Assembly: GCA_936440205.1 (NCBI GenBank)
Contig: OW387149.1
Span: 9,134,114 to 9,198,113 of the forward strand
Length of the DNA: 64,000 nt
Reading direction: 5' to 3'
Origin: Lepidonotus clava
Taxonomy: Eukaryota; Annelida; Polychaeta; Phyllodocida; Polynoidae
A program made the translations under genes and the position numbers. The notes beneath the pieces are model-generated. The model saw nothing but the letters and a program-made list of their open reading frames with translations, had not been told where the DNA came from and made no database searches. Each line of letters begins with the position of its first letter. Positions within the stretch are counted from its first letter, which is position 1. Positions 10,787 to 25,444 of the stretch are shown in pieces.

Positions 10787-13700
10787 ATGGGGACGGGAGG
10801 CGACTCCAACGCCAATTCCCACCTGAGAGTTTTCACATGGGACGAGGTGAAAAAGCACGTGAAATCAGATGATAGGTGGATCGTTGTGGACGGAGGAGTG
10901 TACGACGTGACGAGATGGCAGAAGAAACACCCTGGAGGGGCCAAGATCATCGGACACTATGCCGGGCAGGATGCCACGGTGAGTGGGGGAGGGAAGGAAG
11001 GAAAGGCGGGGAGGTAATGGGAGAGGAAAGAGTGGATGGAGAGGGAAGGGGAGGAAAGGGGAGAGGAGGATACGTGGGGAGGGCAGGGAGGAGAGGGGAG
11101 GGAGGAGAGGGGAAAGGGGAGACGAGGAATGGTGGAGAGGGAAGGGGAGAGGGGAAGAAGGATAGAGAGGAAAGGCGGAGAGGGAAGGGAAGAGGGGAGG
11201 GGAGGATGGGTGGAGAGGGAAGGGGAGAGGAGAGGAAGGACAGGGAGGGGAGGGGAGGGTAACTCAATCTCAGGGAAGGAAGGGCGGGGAGGAGAGGGGA
11301 GGTACCGTAGAGCAAGGAGAGATGGGAGGAAAAAAGGGGAAGAAGAGGGTTCCTCAAGTAAGGAAAGAAGAAGGGAATTCAGGGAGGATAAGGGAGGAAG
11401 CACGGGGAGAAGAGGGTCTACTCAGCCTCAGTTCAGGGAAGGAGGGACGGGGAGAAGGGCGGAGAGGAAAACGGAGGAAGAACATGGAGGGGAGGGGAGG
11501 GACGGACGGGAGATCTGAGAAAAAGTGGGGAGGAATGGTGTGTAGGGTGTAGAGAGGGAGGAAGGGCATGAAGGGATAGAGGGGGAGGAAGGGCAGGGAG
11601 GGGTGGAGAGGGTAGGAAGGGGCAGGAAGGACGGGGACTGGATGGGAGGAAGGGTGGAGAGGAAAGGGAGGATAGTTTGGGAAGGATGGATGGGTGGGGA
11701 GGAGAGGGAGGAGAGGTTGGCAGTGGCGGATCCAATGGAGGGGGGTGGGGGGGCAAAAGGGGCAGCATTTTGTTTGTAATTCATGGTATGAAAATGCAAG
11801 ACAGCATTTTGGCGTTTTAAAATTGGAAGATCTGTGTAAATCTGATGTTTTTATTTTACATTTTCATAAGGGGGGGGGGGGGCAGGGTTTGCCCCCCCCC
11901 CCCCCCCCCGCCCTAGAGCACTTGCTCTGGATCCACCCCAGGTTGGGACGGAGGGATGGGCGGGGAGAAGAAGGAGAAATGACAAGGAGAGGTGGGGAGG
12001 AGAGTGGAGCATGTATGGAGAAAGGAGGTTTGGTGCTAAAGGAGAGGGAGGGGGAAAGGGTGGGATAGATAGGTAGAGGGGAGGATCGGTGGGGAGAAGA
12101 GAGGAAGAAGAGAGGGGAAGATAGATGTGGAGGAGAGGGGAGCAAAGGGTGGGGAGCAAGGTTAGAGAGGGCAGGAGAGGATGGGCGGGTAGTGGGAAAG
12201 AAGAAGGGTGAGACAGAGGTTAAAATCCCCTGGAGGTCATCACCTAGAGGAATATATATATTAAAGTGCACATAGGTGGGCGTGCATATGGCACTTTCCC
12301 GTGTTTGCCAAGTTTAGGTGTCCACCAAATAGGGGTGGTCAGGACCCCTTACCCCCAGGGCCCTTCCTCATCCACCCCTGCTTTTATGTAAGGTATTCTT
12401 GGCAGCACTCGCATCGAGCCAAATATTGGGGTGACTAAATAGTTTGCATTCTTCATTTCCTGGCACCATTCAAATCAAGCAAAATATTTGGGTGACTAAA
12501 TAGGTTCTTGGCACCACTCAAATCAAGCCAATTAAGGAGGTGACTAGGTAGAACGTGTAGTAAGTAGCATTGACTGCCAAGCCGATTAAGCGAATTAAAG
12601 TACTAGGCGTGGATTTAGGGGGGGGGGGGGGGATGCCAGGATCCGCCCCAGAGTACAGTCAAAATGTTCTCTTTTGTGTCCCCTTTTAAAGCTGTACAAA
12701 CAGAAATCACCAACCAATTGACTGGTTGACTTGATAGATTAAAGGTGAATTACTGGAACATTGGGTCATAGAGGGAAGTGTCTAAGATTTGTCTATATCT
12801 TTTAAATTGACAGGGTGTGTAACTATCCAGGCTATAAGTACAGGGGTCATAACGTTCCTATATTTTCCTATATTTCCTATATTTTCCTATATTTTTGTGG
12901 CACTCCTATATTTTCCTATATTTTGCAAAAAATTCCTATATTTCCTATATTTTTCTCAGAAAAGTCCGATGTTCCGCGTTTAATTGCAATATTTTGGGAA
13001 GTCAATCAGAATGATATCACAATATCTCATGAGAAAGAAAGAAAAAGAGGGGAGAAAAGAAAAAAATGGGGGAAAATCCCATCCCTTCCCCCATCCCTGC
13101 CTTGTGCCTCCCCTCCCAGCCCTCTGATCCAGGGGATCCTCAGGGCATGAGGGGAGAGTAAGGGCCATCAAGTCAGGGTCAGGGGATCATCAGGGCATGA
13201 GCTTGAGGGGAGGGTAAGGGTCGCCAGGTCAGGGTCAAGGGACCCTCAGGGCAGGAAGGGAGGGTGAGGGCCAACTGGTGAGGATGTCCCAGATTTCATA
13301 TTTGAGGGGTTAATTTTTCCAAATTTTTCTGTGGGTGGCCCACCAGACCCCCTAGTGAATAAATATTCTCAAAAGGTACAAATAAATCTCAACATTTAGG
13401 AATCAATATCATGGTTAAGAGTGCCCAAGATTCCATAAAACGGGTGTTATTTTTCTGAGATTATAGATATCTGAATTCACTCAGAGGGTCCCAGATTTCA
13501 TATTTGACGGGTTTATTTTTTCAAAATTTTCCTGGCCCCCCAAACCCCACAGTGAACAGATATTCTCAAGAGTGGATAAAAATCTCAACTTCAAGGTAGC
13601 AATACCGCAATCGGGAGATTCGCACTGGGCGCGGCCATGTTGTATCATGTGGGACAAGGTGACACTCCTCATTGGCTGGGAGATCACGCTTGACCCCTGA

Positions 13701-16700
13701 CAGCTAGTGGTGCCAAATGACCAAGCATGCACAGACATAAACTCCTAACTGTAGTATATCATAGTTGGTGAAGAGTGCCCAAGATTCCATGAATGGGTGC
13801 TATTCTTAATCAGATTGTAGATATCTGAGTTCACTCAGAGAATCCAAGATTTCATATTTGAGGGGTTATTTTTTCAAAAATTTTCTGGGGATGGCCCCCA
13901 GACCCCCCAGTGAACAGATATTCTCAAAAGGTAGAAATAAATTTCAACATTAAGGAATCAATATCATAGCTGATTAAGAGTGTCCAAGATTCCATAAAAT
14001 GGGTGTTATTTTTCTGAGATTATAGATATATGAATTCACTCAGAGGGTCCCAGATTTCATATTTGAGGGGTTAATTTTTCAAAATCTTCCTGGGGGTAGC
14101 CCCCCAGACCCCCAAGTGAACAGATATTCTCTAAGAGTGGATAGAAATTTCAACTTCAAGGTCAGATTGTAGATATCTGAGTTCACTCAGAGGATCCAAG
14201 ATTTCATATTTGAGGGGTTATTTTTTCAAAATTCTTCTGGGGATGGCCCCCAGACCCCCCAATGAACAGATATTCTCAAAAGGTAGAAATAAATTTCAAC
14301 ATTAAGGAATCAATATCATAGCTGATTAAGAGTGCCCAAGATTCCATAAATGGGTGCTATTCTTAATCAGATTGTAGATATTTGAATTCACTCAGAGGAT
14401 CCAAGATTTCATATTTGAGGGGTTATTTTTTCAAAATTTTCCTGGGGGTGGCCCCCCAGACCCACCCAGCGAACATATTCTCAAGAGTAGATATAAATCT
14501 CAACTTCACAGAATCAATATCCTACTTGGCTAAGAGTGCCAAAGATTCCATAAAATGGGTGCTATTCTTGATCAGATTGTAGATATCTGAGGGTCCTAGA
14601 TTTCATATTTGAGGGTTATTTTTTTTCAAAATTTTGTTACCCCCAAAACCCCACAGTAATTTTGAAATTAGTCTGTAAACTGACCAATGCCTATGAAATG
14701 GCTGTATCTAATATAATCAAAGAATATCTTTGAAAAAGATATGTCAAAAATTCCTATATTTTCCTATATTTTTGCCCTAAAAACTCCTATATTTTCCTAT
14801 ATTTTTGCTAAAAAATTCCTATAAAAATTCCTATATTTTTGCCGAAGGCCGTTATGACCCCTGTAAGTATGACCAGGGATAGCTTAATTACGAAAACTAG
14901 ACCGCCATAGTCCCTGGTGCCCCAAAGAGGAATGTCTATTGAGTTTAGTTCAGTTGTTTTAGTGTTACCAGTTCTTTATGCATGGAAGATTCTCAGAGGA
15001 GTAAGAATACAGTATCCCCATGTTGATTGTATGTAGGGTGATGATTGGGGTTTTGGGACTTTGTTGCAATAAAACGGTCTCTCTGGGTAGATTTTCGGGT
15101 GAAGGAGTATCAAGGGAGGTTAAGTCGCAGAGTGGCCCAAGGCTCCGAGAGTCTCTAGAGGGCAATTCACAACTGCAGGGCCCTGCCTTGCATCTATAAG
15201 ACAGAATACTATAAGACTGAATAGTCAATGACATTTCGTTAGCTATAAGTATGTGTTTTTCTCCATAAGTGTTAGAATAAGATAACCTGGAACAGATTGC
15301 AGTGCAAATACAGTGTGTAGAATCACTGTGAGCTTGCAGTGGCACTTCAGTAGTAAATCAGTGGAAATACGTGTAAATTCAGTAGTTGAGAAGTGGTAAA
15401 TCAGTACGTCCGAAATATTTCAATGAGGTAGAGTGTACAATCAGTGGCTTTTCAGTAGCTTATAAATGTAAATATTTCTGACATACTGATTAAGGAAGTA
15501 TCCATCGCAATTTGTCTCGGGAATGTATCTTAAACTTATGTATAACTATTTCTTGTGAGTTTACAGTACAGACGTAAGGGCTTTACAGTTAAACGTTTTG
15601 GTTTTATAACAATAAGGGGGCCTATGCCGTATATAGTGTACAATCAGTGGCTTTTCAGTAGCTCATTAAAATATTTCGGACATACTGATTAAGGAAGTAT
15701 CGATTATCCAGCAGGGGTGGACATAAGTCTAAAAATCCGGGGGCCAGTCGGGCCCCCATCTTTCCAAATCTAGGGGCCCGCACCAAAATCTAGGGGCCCT
15801 CACATATGTATAATCAGATTGTCTTTGAAAACATTATGTTTTATTGTAAAATATATAGAAATCTGTAATTGTTATCCAAGATTTTCTAGGGGCCAGTCGG
15901 GCCCCTTGGCCAGAAAATCTAGGGGCCCGACCTGTTTCTAAGGGCCTCGGGCCCCCGGGCCTGTGGTTCAGTCCACTCCTGTCCAGTGCAATTTATCCCG
16001 GAAATGTATCCAAAATTCATATGTAACTTTTTCTCGAAGAGTTTACAGTAGAGAGGGTTTTTTTACTTTTGGTTTAGACAATAAGGCCTAGGGGGCTATA
16101 CCTGAGCCTATTAATGAGCCTACTAATAAATGGATTGTGTGTGCTTGGGCAGGTACCATTGCCCACATTCGTTGTATTGTGATCAATATCAAATGTATAA
16201 TTAGAGGTGTCATTATTTGCTTTACCCGACTTTGCATGGGGTTTAACCAGTCAGGGGTTGACAAATCAATTTGAAACCTGGTTGCCCACTGGGCAACTAA
16301 AGTTCTGAAAGTGGTTGCCCAGCTACAAAATGTGGTTGCCCAGTAATATCTGAAGAGAATAAGGTAAAATACTTGTCAAATAACCTAGGATTTTTGTAAT
16401 TTCCAACCTAAATTTTGGACTTTGACTCTGGTTGCCCACTGGGCAACTCAGGTGCTCATTTTAGTGGCCCAGTATGACTTTTTGGTGGTCCTGGGCCACT
16501 GGACACCCGATTTGTCAAGCCCTGCCGGCCGGTTTAGCAATAACAATCTGGGTTGCACCAGCTTGATTGATCAATTTTATTTTATTCCAAACTTCATAGT
16601 AGAACTAGGGGTAAATGTCAATTCTCAACTAATACAGAGGCCTTAAAACATCGATTTGAACAACTCCAATATTTGATTTATGAAGTTATAAGCCTACATC

Positions 16701-19700
16701 CACAGACCAGAACATAGCTGTTCTACCATGACAATGATATTTTCATGGTAGAACAGCCACAATCGACAGTAAGACCAATGGAAACAACGATATCCCCATA
16801 GCAAGGCATCATTTTGCTTCATCGCAGTTTTTTTTTTTTTTTTTATCTACCCTGGGGTGAGTAGGATTGCTCCTGTCTTCCCTCACCTCCAGCCATGCTA
16901 CACGATTGCTTAGGTGACAGGCCTTCATCCTTCCTATAGGCATTTACAGAGTTATAATGGACACAGTAAAAAAACTACAATTCAAGAGCAAGACCAGCTA
17001 CAATTCAAGAGCAAGACCCATCAAAACAGCAATAGTGGTGCATCTAGATTAGTTTGCTTGATCGCTGCTATACAAATGTTTCGTAACAAACCACTGGTCT
17101 CGCTGTATAGGAGAACTCCTATTTAAACAGCCTGTTGCGGTTTACTATAGAAGAGCTAGCGGAGTGTGCAGTATTGATCTTGTCCCCCATACCTCTGCGT
17201 TTACCTTGTTGCCAGGGCCGTTGCTAAGGACGCGTTGCCTGTAGCTCCCCCTGTTGGGGTGTAGGGACAACAACACGTAAACAGAGATGGCAACTTATAC
17301 AAGAGGATTGGGAGGGGGGGGGGGGGTGATATATTAATATATCTTAGAGGTTGGATAATTAGATACAGGGGGATGAAGAGATGTGGATGAAAACATATTG
17401 ATAGATCTAAATAGATTAGATAAAGAGGGGTTGGAGGAAGACGTGAATAGATCTTAGAAGTTGGATACTTAGATACATGGAGGATCGAGAAACGTGGATG
17501 AAAACATATTGATAGGTCCTATAGGTTAGATAAAAAGAGAAAGGGGGGGTTGGAGGAAGACATATAAATAGATCTTAGAGGTTAGATGATTGGATACTGA
17601 GATACATAAGGGGGGGTGGAAGTCATATTGATAGATCCTAGAGGTTGGATCATCATACTTAGATATTGGGAGGACGGGGGAATGCATGAGATGTTGATGA
17701 AAACATATCTATAGGTCTTGTAGGTTAGATAGTTAGGTGCAAAGAATAAGGGGAGTTGGATCAAGACATATTAATAGATCTTATAGAGATTATATATTTA
17801 GATACAGGGAGGATTGAGAGATGTGGGGGAACACAAATTGATATGTCTCTATATGGGTTAGATACTTAGATACAGTGAGGAAGGGGGATTAGAGGAAGAT
17901 ATATAGATAGATCTTAGAGGTTAGATACTTAGATACAGCGAGATTGGGAAGAGTTCTGGGATGTGGAGAAAAACATAGGATAGATCTTATAGAGGATAGA
18001 TACTTAGATACATTTTGTAAACAGAAACATTGCTGGGTGGGGCAGGAAACCGGTTATGTAAACTGAAACTCATCCAGCTAAATAAAATTGTTACAAAAAA
18101 AAAAATACAAGTAAGATGTATTAGATGTGAAAGAAAAATGTTGATAGATCTTAGAGAGGCATGGGTGGAGGAAGGTATTAATGGTTAGGTACCTAGATAC
18201 AGAGGAGGATGGAACAAGACATAATAATAAATCTTAGATATTAGAGAATCGACGGGGTGACATGGCCATTTCTTAAATTCGACATTCGACTTGAGGCTTA
18301 GTGACAGGAAGAATAATAATCGACATGGCATGGGGTGTTTCTTAAATTCGACATGGGACACAACCATTTCTCAAAATTGACACAAATATAAAAAATATAG
18401 CGATATGGGACATGGCCATTTGTTAAATTCGACATGCGACATGAGCACCCCCTGTCTACACCCCCAATGGGCCGGAGGTGTGTTCATGAGGGTGTATAAG
18501 GCAGATGTCAACATGTCATTTGTAACAAAAAATATAAAGACCTCATGCATATTAAAAGCAATGAGGCGTGTTGGCGGTACTTCAAGTTCAAGGGAAATGA
18601 AATGTAAAGTCTTCTGCAGTAGAGAGGATGGAAGTGTAGAGAGTTGTAAGTCTTAAAGACTTAAAGTCTTAAATAGGTCTATATGTCTTAGATAAGAGAC
18701 CGTATTTTGACATAATTTTCTTAGCTCGCGGTTCTGTTTGGATTTCAGTCATATGTGTAAGAAAGAAAGTATATATTTACAGCACATAATGCATTATACA
18801 TTATACACCATGGGTATAAAGAGCTCTCAGGGATCCCGGCCGTATTGAAATCAAGTATGCTTCAAGCTATTCGAAAGAAAAAATTCACAATGATTGACTT
18901 AGGTCTATCATGGGAAATAATTTTATCACAATGCTTTAAGTTAATCATTGAAATCTGGCTGTGTTTGAAGCTCTGCACGTGCAAAATCTCTGTTGACTGG
19001 GAAGTTACATTTAGTCCCCAGCGCCTTATCCTATAATAGCATGATAGATAGGGCATACATGTGCGTTAGTGTATGCAACGATAACAATGTTTACAACCGA
19101 TAAGAGACAAGGGTCAGTTAGTACAGTTACTTATAGCCAACACAAGGAAGTGGCATATACTGGTGCTATACCAGCCATGCAGATTTCACCATCTCGTATT
19201 TTCATACCATGAATTGCAAACAAAAAAGTGGTGGTGGGGGCATAGGGGGGATTGTGAAAAGCCTGAATGAATTATACATGTTTTGTCTTGGACATTTCTC
19301 TTTGTTTCTTTTAGCTAAGTTTTTTTTTCTATTAAACCCTATAGCTACTATCAGTGATAGGTCTATTAATCCATTTAAATACGGTATATTGGTAGTAAGA
19401 AATACATCAAAATGATTACAATTCAAATAATAAATACAGTTATAATTATAATAAATAAATCTATATCTCAGAAGAATATTGATTAAAACAAAAATAATTC
19501 TTCAATACTTTATGTCTTCAAAAGTATTGATATTGTGTGATCTCTCTAATGACCCCAATTTCAGAGATGCAATTTTTGCCTACTTTGGCAGGACTTCCTA
19601 CATTTTGTTGATTTTGGATCTACAACAGATTTTTCCTACATGGCTTTAATATCTGTTTTAGAGCATTTTTGTTTTAGTTTCAAGCTATTCAAGAACAAAT

Positions 19701-22700
19701 TCAGTGTCAGATATCTACTCTTTAAGGTTATTTCCCTCCTAGTTGCTTCTAGGAAAAAAAGAGTAGGGAAAGTGTTTCCTACTTTTCCTATTTTTTCATC
19801 ATCTGGGAGTGGCATCTCTGCAATTTATATTTGTGACAGTTTCCATATTGCAAGTTCAGGCCGGTATAATAAGTGAACACACCCTAGGTTTGAGGTTATG
19901 TAACTGACCCATACCTGTCGCTCTATTAGCCTACCCTTACCAAACGAGTAGAACATGATCCTGTTGGTCAATATACCGACCCGACTGTGTGAGGATTGGT
20001 TCAGGATCAGCCTAGTGTTGTGAGGATTAGGTTTAATCTTGTTTGCGTGTGAGAAGATTAACGTAGTGCATTGGCAATGACCTTGTTAGTGACAGCTGTT
20101 GTGTAAGGTGATTATTTAACAAAACATAATATATTTTGATAATATTATATTAATATATACATATATTATTATATTATATCATTATATTATATTAATATAA
20201 TATTATTATATTATATTATTATATATTATTATGTTATATTAATTATATTATAATTATATCAACATACCCGTAAAACTCCTAATTTAAGCCGCGGCTCAAA
20301 TAAGGGTTAGTTTTTAAATAAGAGCCAAGTAGGCCTCTAGGGTGCGGCTTAAATTAGGGGTTTACACAAGCTTGAGTGCAATGGCTTACATGAAGAAAAT
20401 TAGGAATAAATTGCTCATCGATAAACCCAAAAGTTGCATTGGGGTGTGGCTTAATTTAGGGTGCGGCTTAAATTAGGTTTTTTTTCGGTGAAATAATATG
20501 GTTCTCGGGTGCAGTTCAGTCACTGTTAACGGATGGTTAATTTAGTTACAGAAAACTTATTTCCAGGTGTGTGACACAAGATCACCTAGAATTATGTAAA
20601 AATTAATTTAAAATTCATATTGCAGCCATAATTGTGTGATTAAACTAAGGCATATAACAAGTAAAAGAATACAGATACAGTCATATACAAAAAACTTACT
20701 TGGCTTCATAAAGTTGCTTTTCCTTTGCCTTTGATGCATTTGTATAACTGTTTCATTGTTTTTCTCTTGTAATTTTCAGGATGCGTTTCGTGCCATGCAT
20801 CCCGACTTGAACTATGCCACCAAATACATGAAGCCCATCCTAATAGGTGAATTGGAGAAGCCAACCACGCAGTCCAAAGAAGTAAGTTTGTTCATTCATC
20901 TCTTGTTCTTCCTGCTTGGTAGTGTCAAAGTAACATCAAAAGCCAGCTCATCTAGCTAAATTTCAAAATAATGATCATGCCTTTGTGGAAATTACCACTT
21001 TTGAATAGGAAAGTTTAAGTTGTTTTGGATTCCACAGTCAGAGGGTGTTATCTGCATCACTTTCATACCAAAGTTAACCTAGTAGTTTCCCTTATTATGT
21101 AATTATGATGTAAATAAGAAACAACAATAAAAGAAATGAAGACATAAGAATTATTTTCAACTTATCTTGCTCAGACAATTTCGAAAACTATCTGTATCTT
21201 TTTCTCAAAATTGCTGTTACCAAATGATAAATAATTACACAAATCTATTTCTGTAATCTTTACTATCAACCCAATTATGATTGTTTTAAAAGTAATATTT
21301 TTTCTTTGATCAGAATATATGCGTATAGAGTACTTACCTTTTTTATTATTTATGATTGTTTGTTTCAGGAACTAATGATGGCAGATTTCCGGGCTCTCCG
21401 GACATCGGTCGAGCGTCGCGGTCTGTTCAAGGCGAGCCCATTGTTCTTCTTCCTACACTTCGTTCACATCGTGGCCTTGGAGGCAGCCGCCTACCTACTC
21501 CTCATAAACTCAGATGGTGGACCTGTACCATTTGTACTCACTGCCTGCCTACTCACCATATCACAGGTAGGTTTCTTAGGCCGTACTTGAAAAATAGACT
21601 GTTTCCCGTCCAGCGGGTGGGCTTAAAAAGATGACTGGGCGGCCGCGATTATTTTTTTTATATTTTTTTATTTTTTTATAAGCGTATAATGTATAATTTT
21701 CAATTTTTCTTTTTTTTGAGAAATGAAAAGAGAAATCATCCCACTCGGCTATGAAATACTCACCCGGCTGGTCCACTAAGTGTCACCTTACACTATAAGG
21801 TTAAGGATAGACAACTGTAGGCAAGGCGTAATTTGCACTTTCTCCCCTCATTGTCTTAATTATTGAGATATAGTATTGTGCCATATACCAAAGGAAAGGT
21901 AATAATTTTATCTATCTAATGATATAAATAAAGTGAAATTTTGACAAAAATCTCTGACATAATAAATTAAAAGCCAATTTATTGACTTTTATTTTTTGAA
22001 CATGGATATTTCCTTTAATATAAGGGATATCGCCTTCAAACTTTGCATGCCTCCTGATGGGGTTCCTATGGAGGGAACTGTGTTTCAGAATCCTTTTTAA
22101 GGTCCTAGTTTTTATTTTATTACAAAAAACGGGAAACTTTTTATCCTTTTTTTATTCTTAATATTCTAGATTTCATAAAACAAAAACTAAAACCTGAATA
22201 AGAAATCTGAGACACAGTTCCCTCCGGATTGCTATGAATAATATGTGTTAAAAATCTCAAGGTGGTAAGTGAAGAATTCACTGAGATATCAATGTTCAAA
22301 AAATTGTTGTAAAAATTGGGGTTTTCAACTTTCCGGCCATGGTGCATTGGTATCCATAAAAATATATTTTTGTGATTTATATCAACAGATACAGTATTTA
22401 ATTGGCTTTTTAGCACTATATAATACAAACATAAGAGATCAGGAATGCAGAAATAGAAATAAGATGACTGCGACCATAGCAAAACACCCCTTATCACCAG
22501 TTGTCTATCCTTAACTCAAAGAGTAGGCTCATAACATTGGGTTATCTCAGATGGTGGTCCTATACCATTTGTACTCACAGCCTGCCTACTCACCATATCA
22601 CAGGTAGGATTCTTACACTATAAGTTTAAAGGGAGCCAAAACCAATAAATTCAACTAAATTTTCCAAAATCAAATAATCATGGAAATCCATTCCTTGAAC

Positions 22701-25366
22701 CTATGTTAAAATCTAAACCATGAAATATGGTTGAAGATCATTAGAAAAATGTTTTCCTTGCTCAACCCAATTAATGGGGATCCACTAAAATGGGGTTTGT
22801 TTAGAAACGAATGGAAAAATTCTACTTCAGTTTGAGCTAGTTTTCACAGCTAATTCTTAACACTGACTTTAACTAGATTCGTCTAACATATTTCAATACT
22901 TATCTGAGACTTGAAAATTTCGTCAATTACATTTGTTTTGGCTCCCTTTAACAGGGTAGGCTTATTACATTAGGTTAGGTATTCCTATAGGAAGGTATTC
23001 CTACACCATTTCGTTGACTCAGACAATAGGCCTATAGGTTATAATTAGGAAATCTATGATAGTATTCTTATAACTCAAAGAGTAGGCTCATAACATTAGG
23101 TTAACTCATATGGTTAACTCATATATGTACATACAGCCTGCCTCCTGACCATGTCTCAGGTAATTTATGCTACACCATTTGGTTGACTCAAAGAGTAGGC
23201 TTATAACAATAGGTTAACTCAGATGGCTGGCCTATACCACATTTATACTTACAGCCTGCCTCATCACCAATGGTCCATTCCCTTTTTTTGTTTACAAAAA
23301 TGATCAACACAGGCATCTCGCAGACTTTGAGATCCATTTAGGGGACATCAAGGGGGAGGGGGATCTGAATTTTTTTTAAATGTCCATACGTTCCTGTACA
23401 AATCTAATGCGTAATTGGGGGGGGGGGGGGGGGCTATGGGTTCTGAAAGTTTTGAAAATGTGAGTACAATTAGCAATTAGCAAATTTAAAGGACGTACAA
23501 GTTTGGCTTACTTATGCCAAAATTCAGTAAAATGAAAAAAAATAAAACCTTCAAAGATCCTAATTTGGGATTGAAATAATTTGAAGACAAATCTTATCCA
23601 CTCTTTACTCCACTGTGTCTTCTAGAATTTAAAACAGCTAAAAACATAGTAATAATGTTTTTCATTTCACTCCTTTTTTGTAATAAGTAACAATATAAAT
23701 TATGTATTGCAGGCCCAGGCGGGTTGGACGCAACATGACTACGGCCACCTGAGTGTGTTCAAGAGTTCCAAACTCAACCATCTCTTTCACCACATCACCA
23801 TTGGGGTTCTTAAGGTAAGAGGGGTTCACTTTATAGGGGATTTGTAGCAAAAGAAAAAAACGGGCTTCCCACAGAGAATTGGAAAAAATCATAATTTAAC
23901 AACTTCTTTCATTCTGGATGGGATTTTTCTTTGAATATAATCTTTCGGCCTCGCGGTTTTAATATAGAAATAAATGGATTGTCTAGGTTCCTTGTGAAAA
24001 TATTGTATGTTGATCATCATGAATATGCGCTCTTTTTTCAATTACCTCTAAAAAGAATGAACAATAAATAGTTTTTTTTTTGTTTTGTTTTTTTACAGAT
24101 TATGGTATTATAACATTAACACAAAAATATAAGTTACATAAATGACTATTTGTTCTGAAGCATTTAACAAATTACGTACATCAACAGGGAGAGTTTTGTG
24201 TACTATCTAAAATACGAATATGTTTTCTCGTACAATGTATACTAATTTCCTTACTTTCGAACATTTCGGACTTTTTTTGAAAGTTTGTTATTTAAAAAAA
24301 ACTTAGAATATTGGAAACAACTTAAGGTCGGTTAGGAAACCTGAACTCAACATTTTTTCCGGCCATGTAAATAGAATTACTATCCCTTTTTTCATGACCT
24401 GTTGATGTATTGAACAAAGTCGTATGTTTTACTGAATCAAATGATACCATGGGCATATTTAAATACTTACACTCACTTATCGAACGGTTCACACATTAGT
24501 CAGCTATTTTTTATACTCATATTTTACATCTTTTTCTTCTGTCAATCAATGATCGTACACGCTTAGATATTTTTTCAACGTGTGGCATGCATGTTAATGT
24601 GCTTCTTAGAGTAAATTTGAGACTTACTTATACATTTAGAATCTGAACTTCGTCTTTAAAGTGTGATATAAATCTTGCGATAATAATTCTCAAACTGGGA
24701 CCTCACTGTCAACTTTAATGCATATTACATAAAATAGTTGAAGGGAAAAGTTGAGTGAAAACATTTTTTCTTTTCCTTTAATGAAAAGTCGAGTAAAGTC
24801 ATTGTACATAAATTCATATATTGATACTTTTGTGTAAATTGTAATATAGACTAATTGGCTAAATATATGTAGTCTGCATTAGAGCACATGATCTTTCCGC
24901 TACTTTTAAGGTTAGGGATTCCTTTTTATGGAAAGATGACAAACAAAATGCTGTTATTTCATTTAAAAAATAAAGATCCTGTAACTATGTTACCTTAAGA
25001 ATAAGAATGAACATACTGCATAATGGAAACAGGGAAAATGGCAAAAGAAATCCCTGTCAAGGAAAACACAGGAAATTCTTAAATTTTACCAAAACACAGG
25101 GAACACAGGGAATCCAGTTTGCCCAGTTTTTTGATCTTTTAAATCTTTATATTCAGGAGATCACATTTTTCCAAGGGTAAAATTTATCTTTTTGTTCTGG
25201 AAGATTTATACATTTTTAATGATATTTTACAATTAAATACTTTGTAATTGACCAAATCAACAAAACCAGAAAGGGGAAATTTACCATGGTACAGGGAAAA
25301 CTCAAAAGAAAACACAGGGAATTTCATCGAGAAATTGGAGTTGGGGACACTAAACACACAGACACA

Positions 25367-25406
<40 letters not shown>

Positions 25407-25407
25407 G

Positions 25408-25444
<37 letters not shown>

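Noticed and set aside
10876-11799. Many overlapping Gly/Arg/Glu-rich and Pro/Ser/Leu-rich open frames
   Set aside because: They are products of the polypurine tract, occur in several frames on both strands at once, and have no domain or splice support.
13285-14640. CRISPR-like array
   Set aside because: Units are ~200 bp, diverged and contiguous without unique spacers, and the genome is animal.
14965-15345. 126-codon minus-strand frame in FADS intron 1
   Set aside because: No recognisable domain, no splice context and repeat-rich surroundings.
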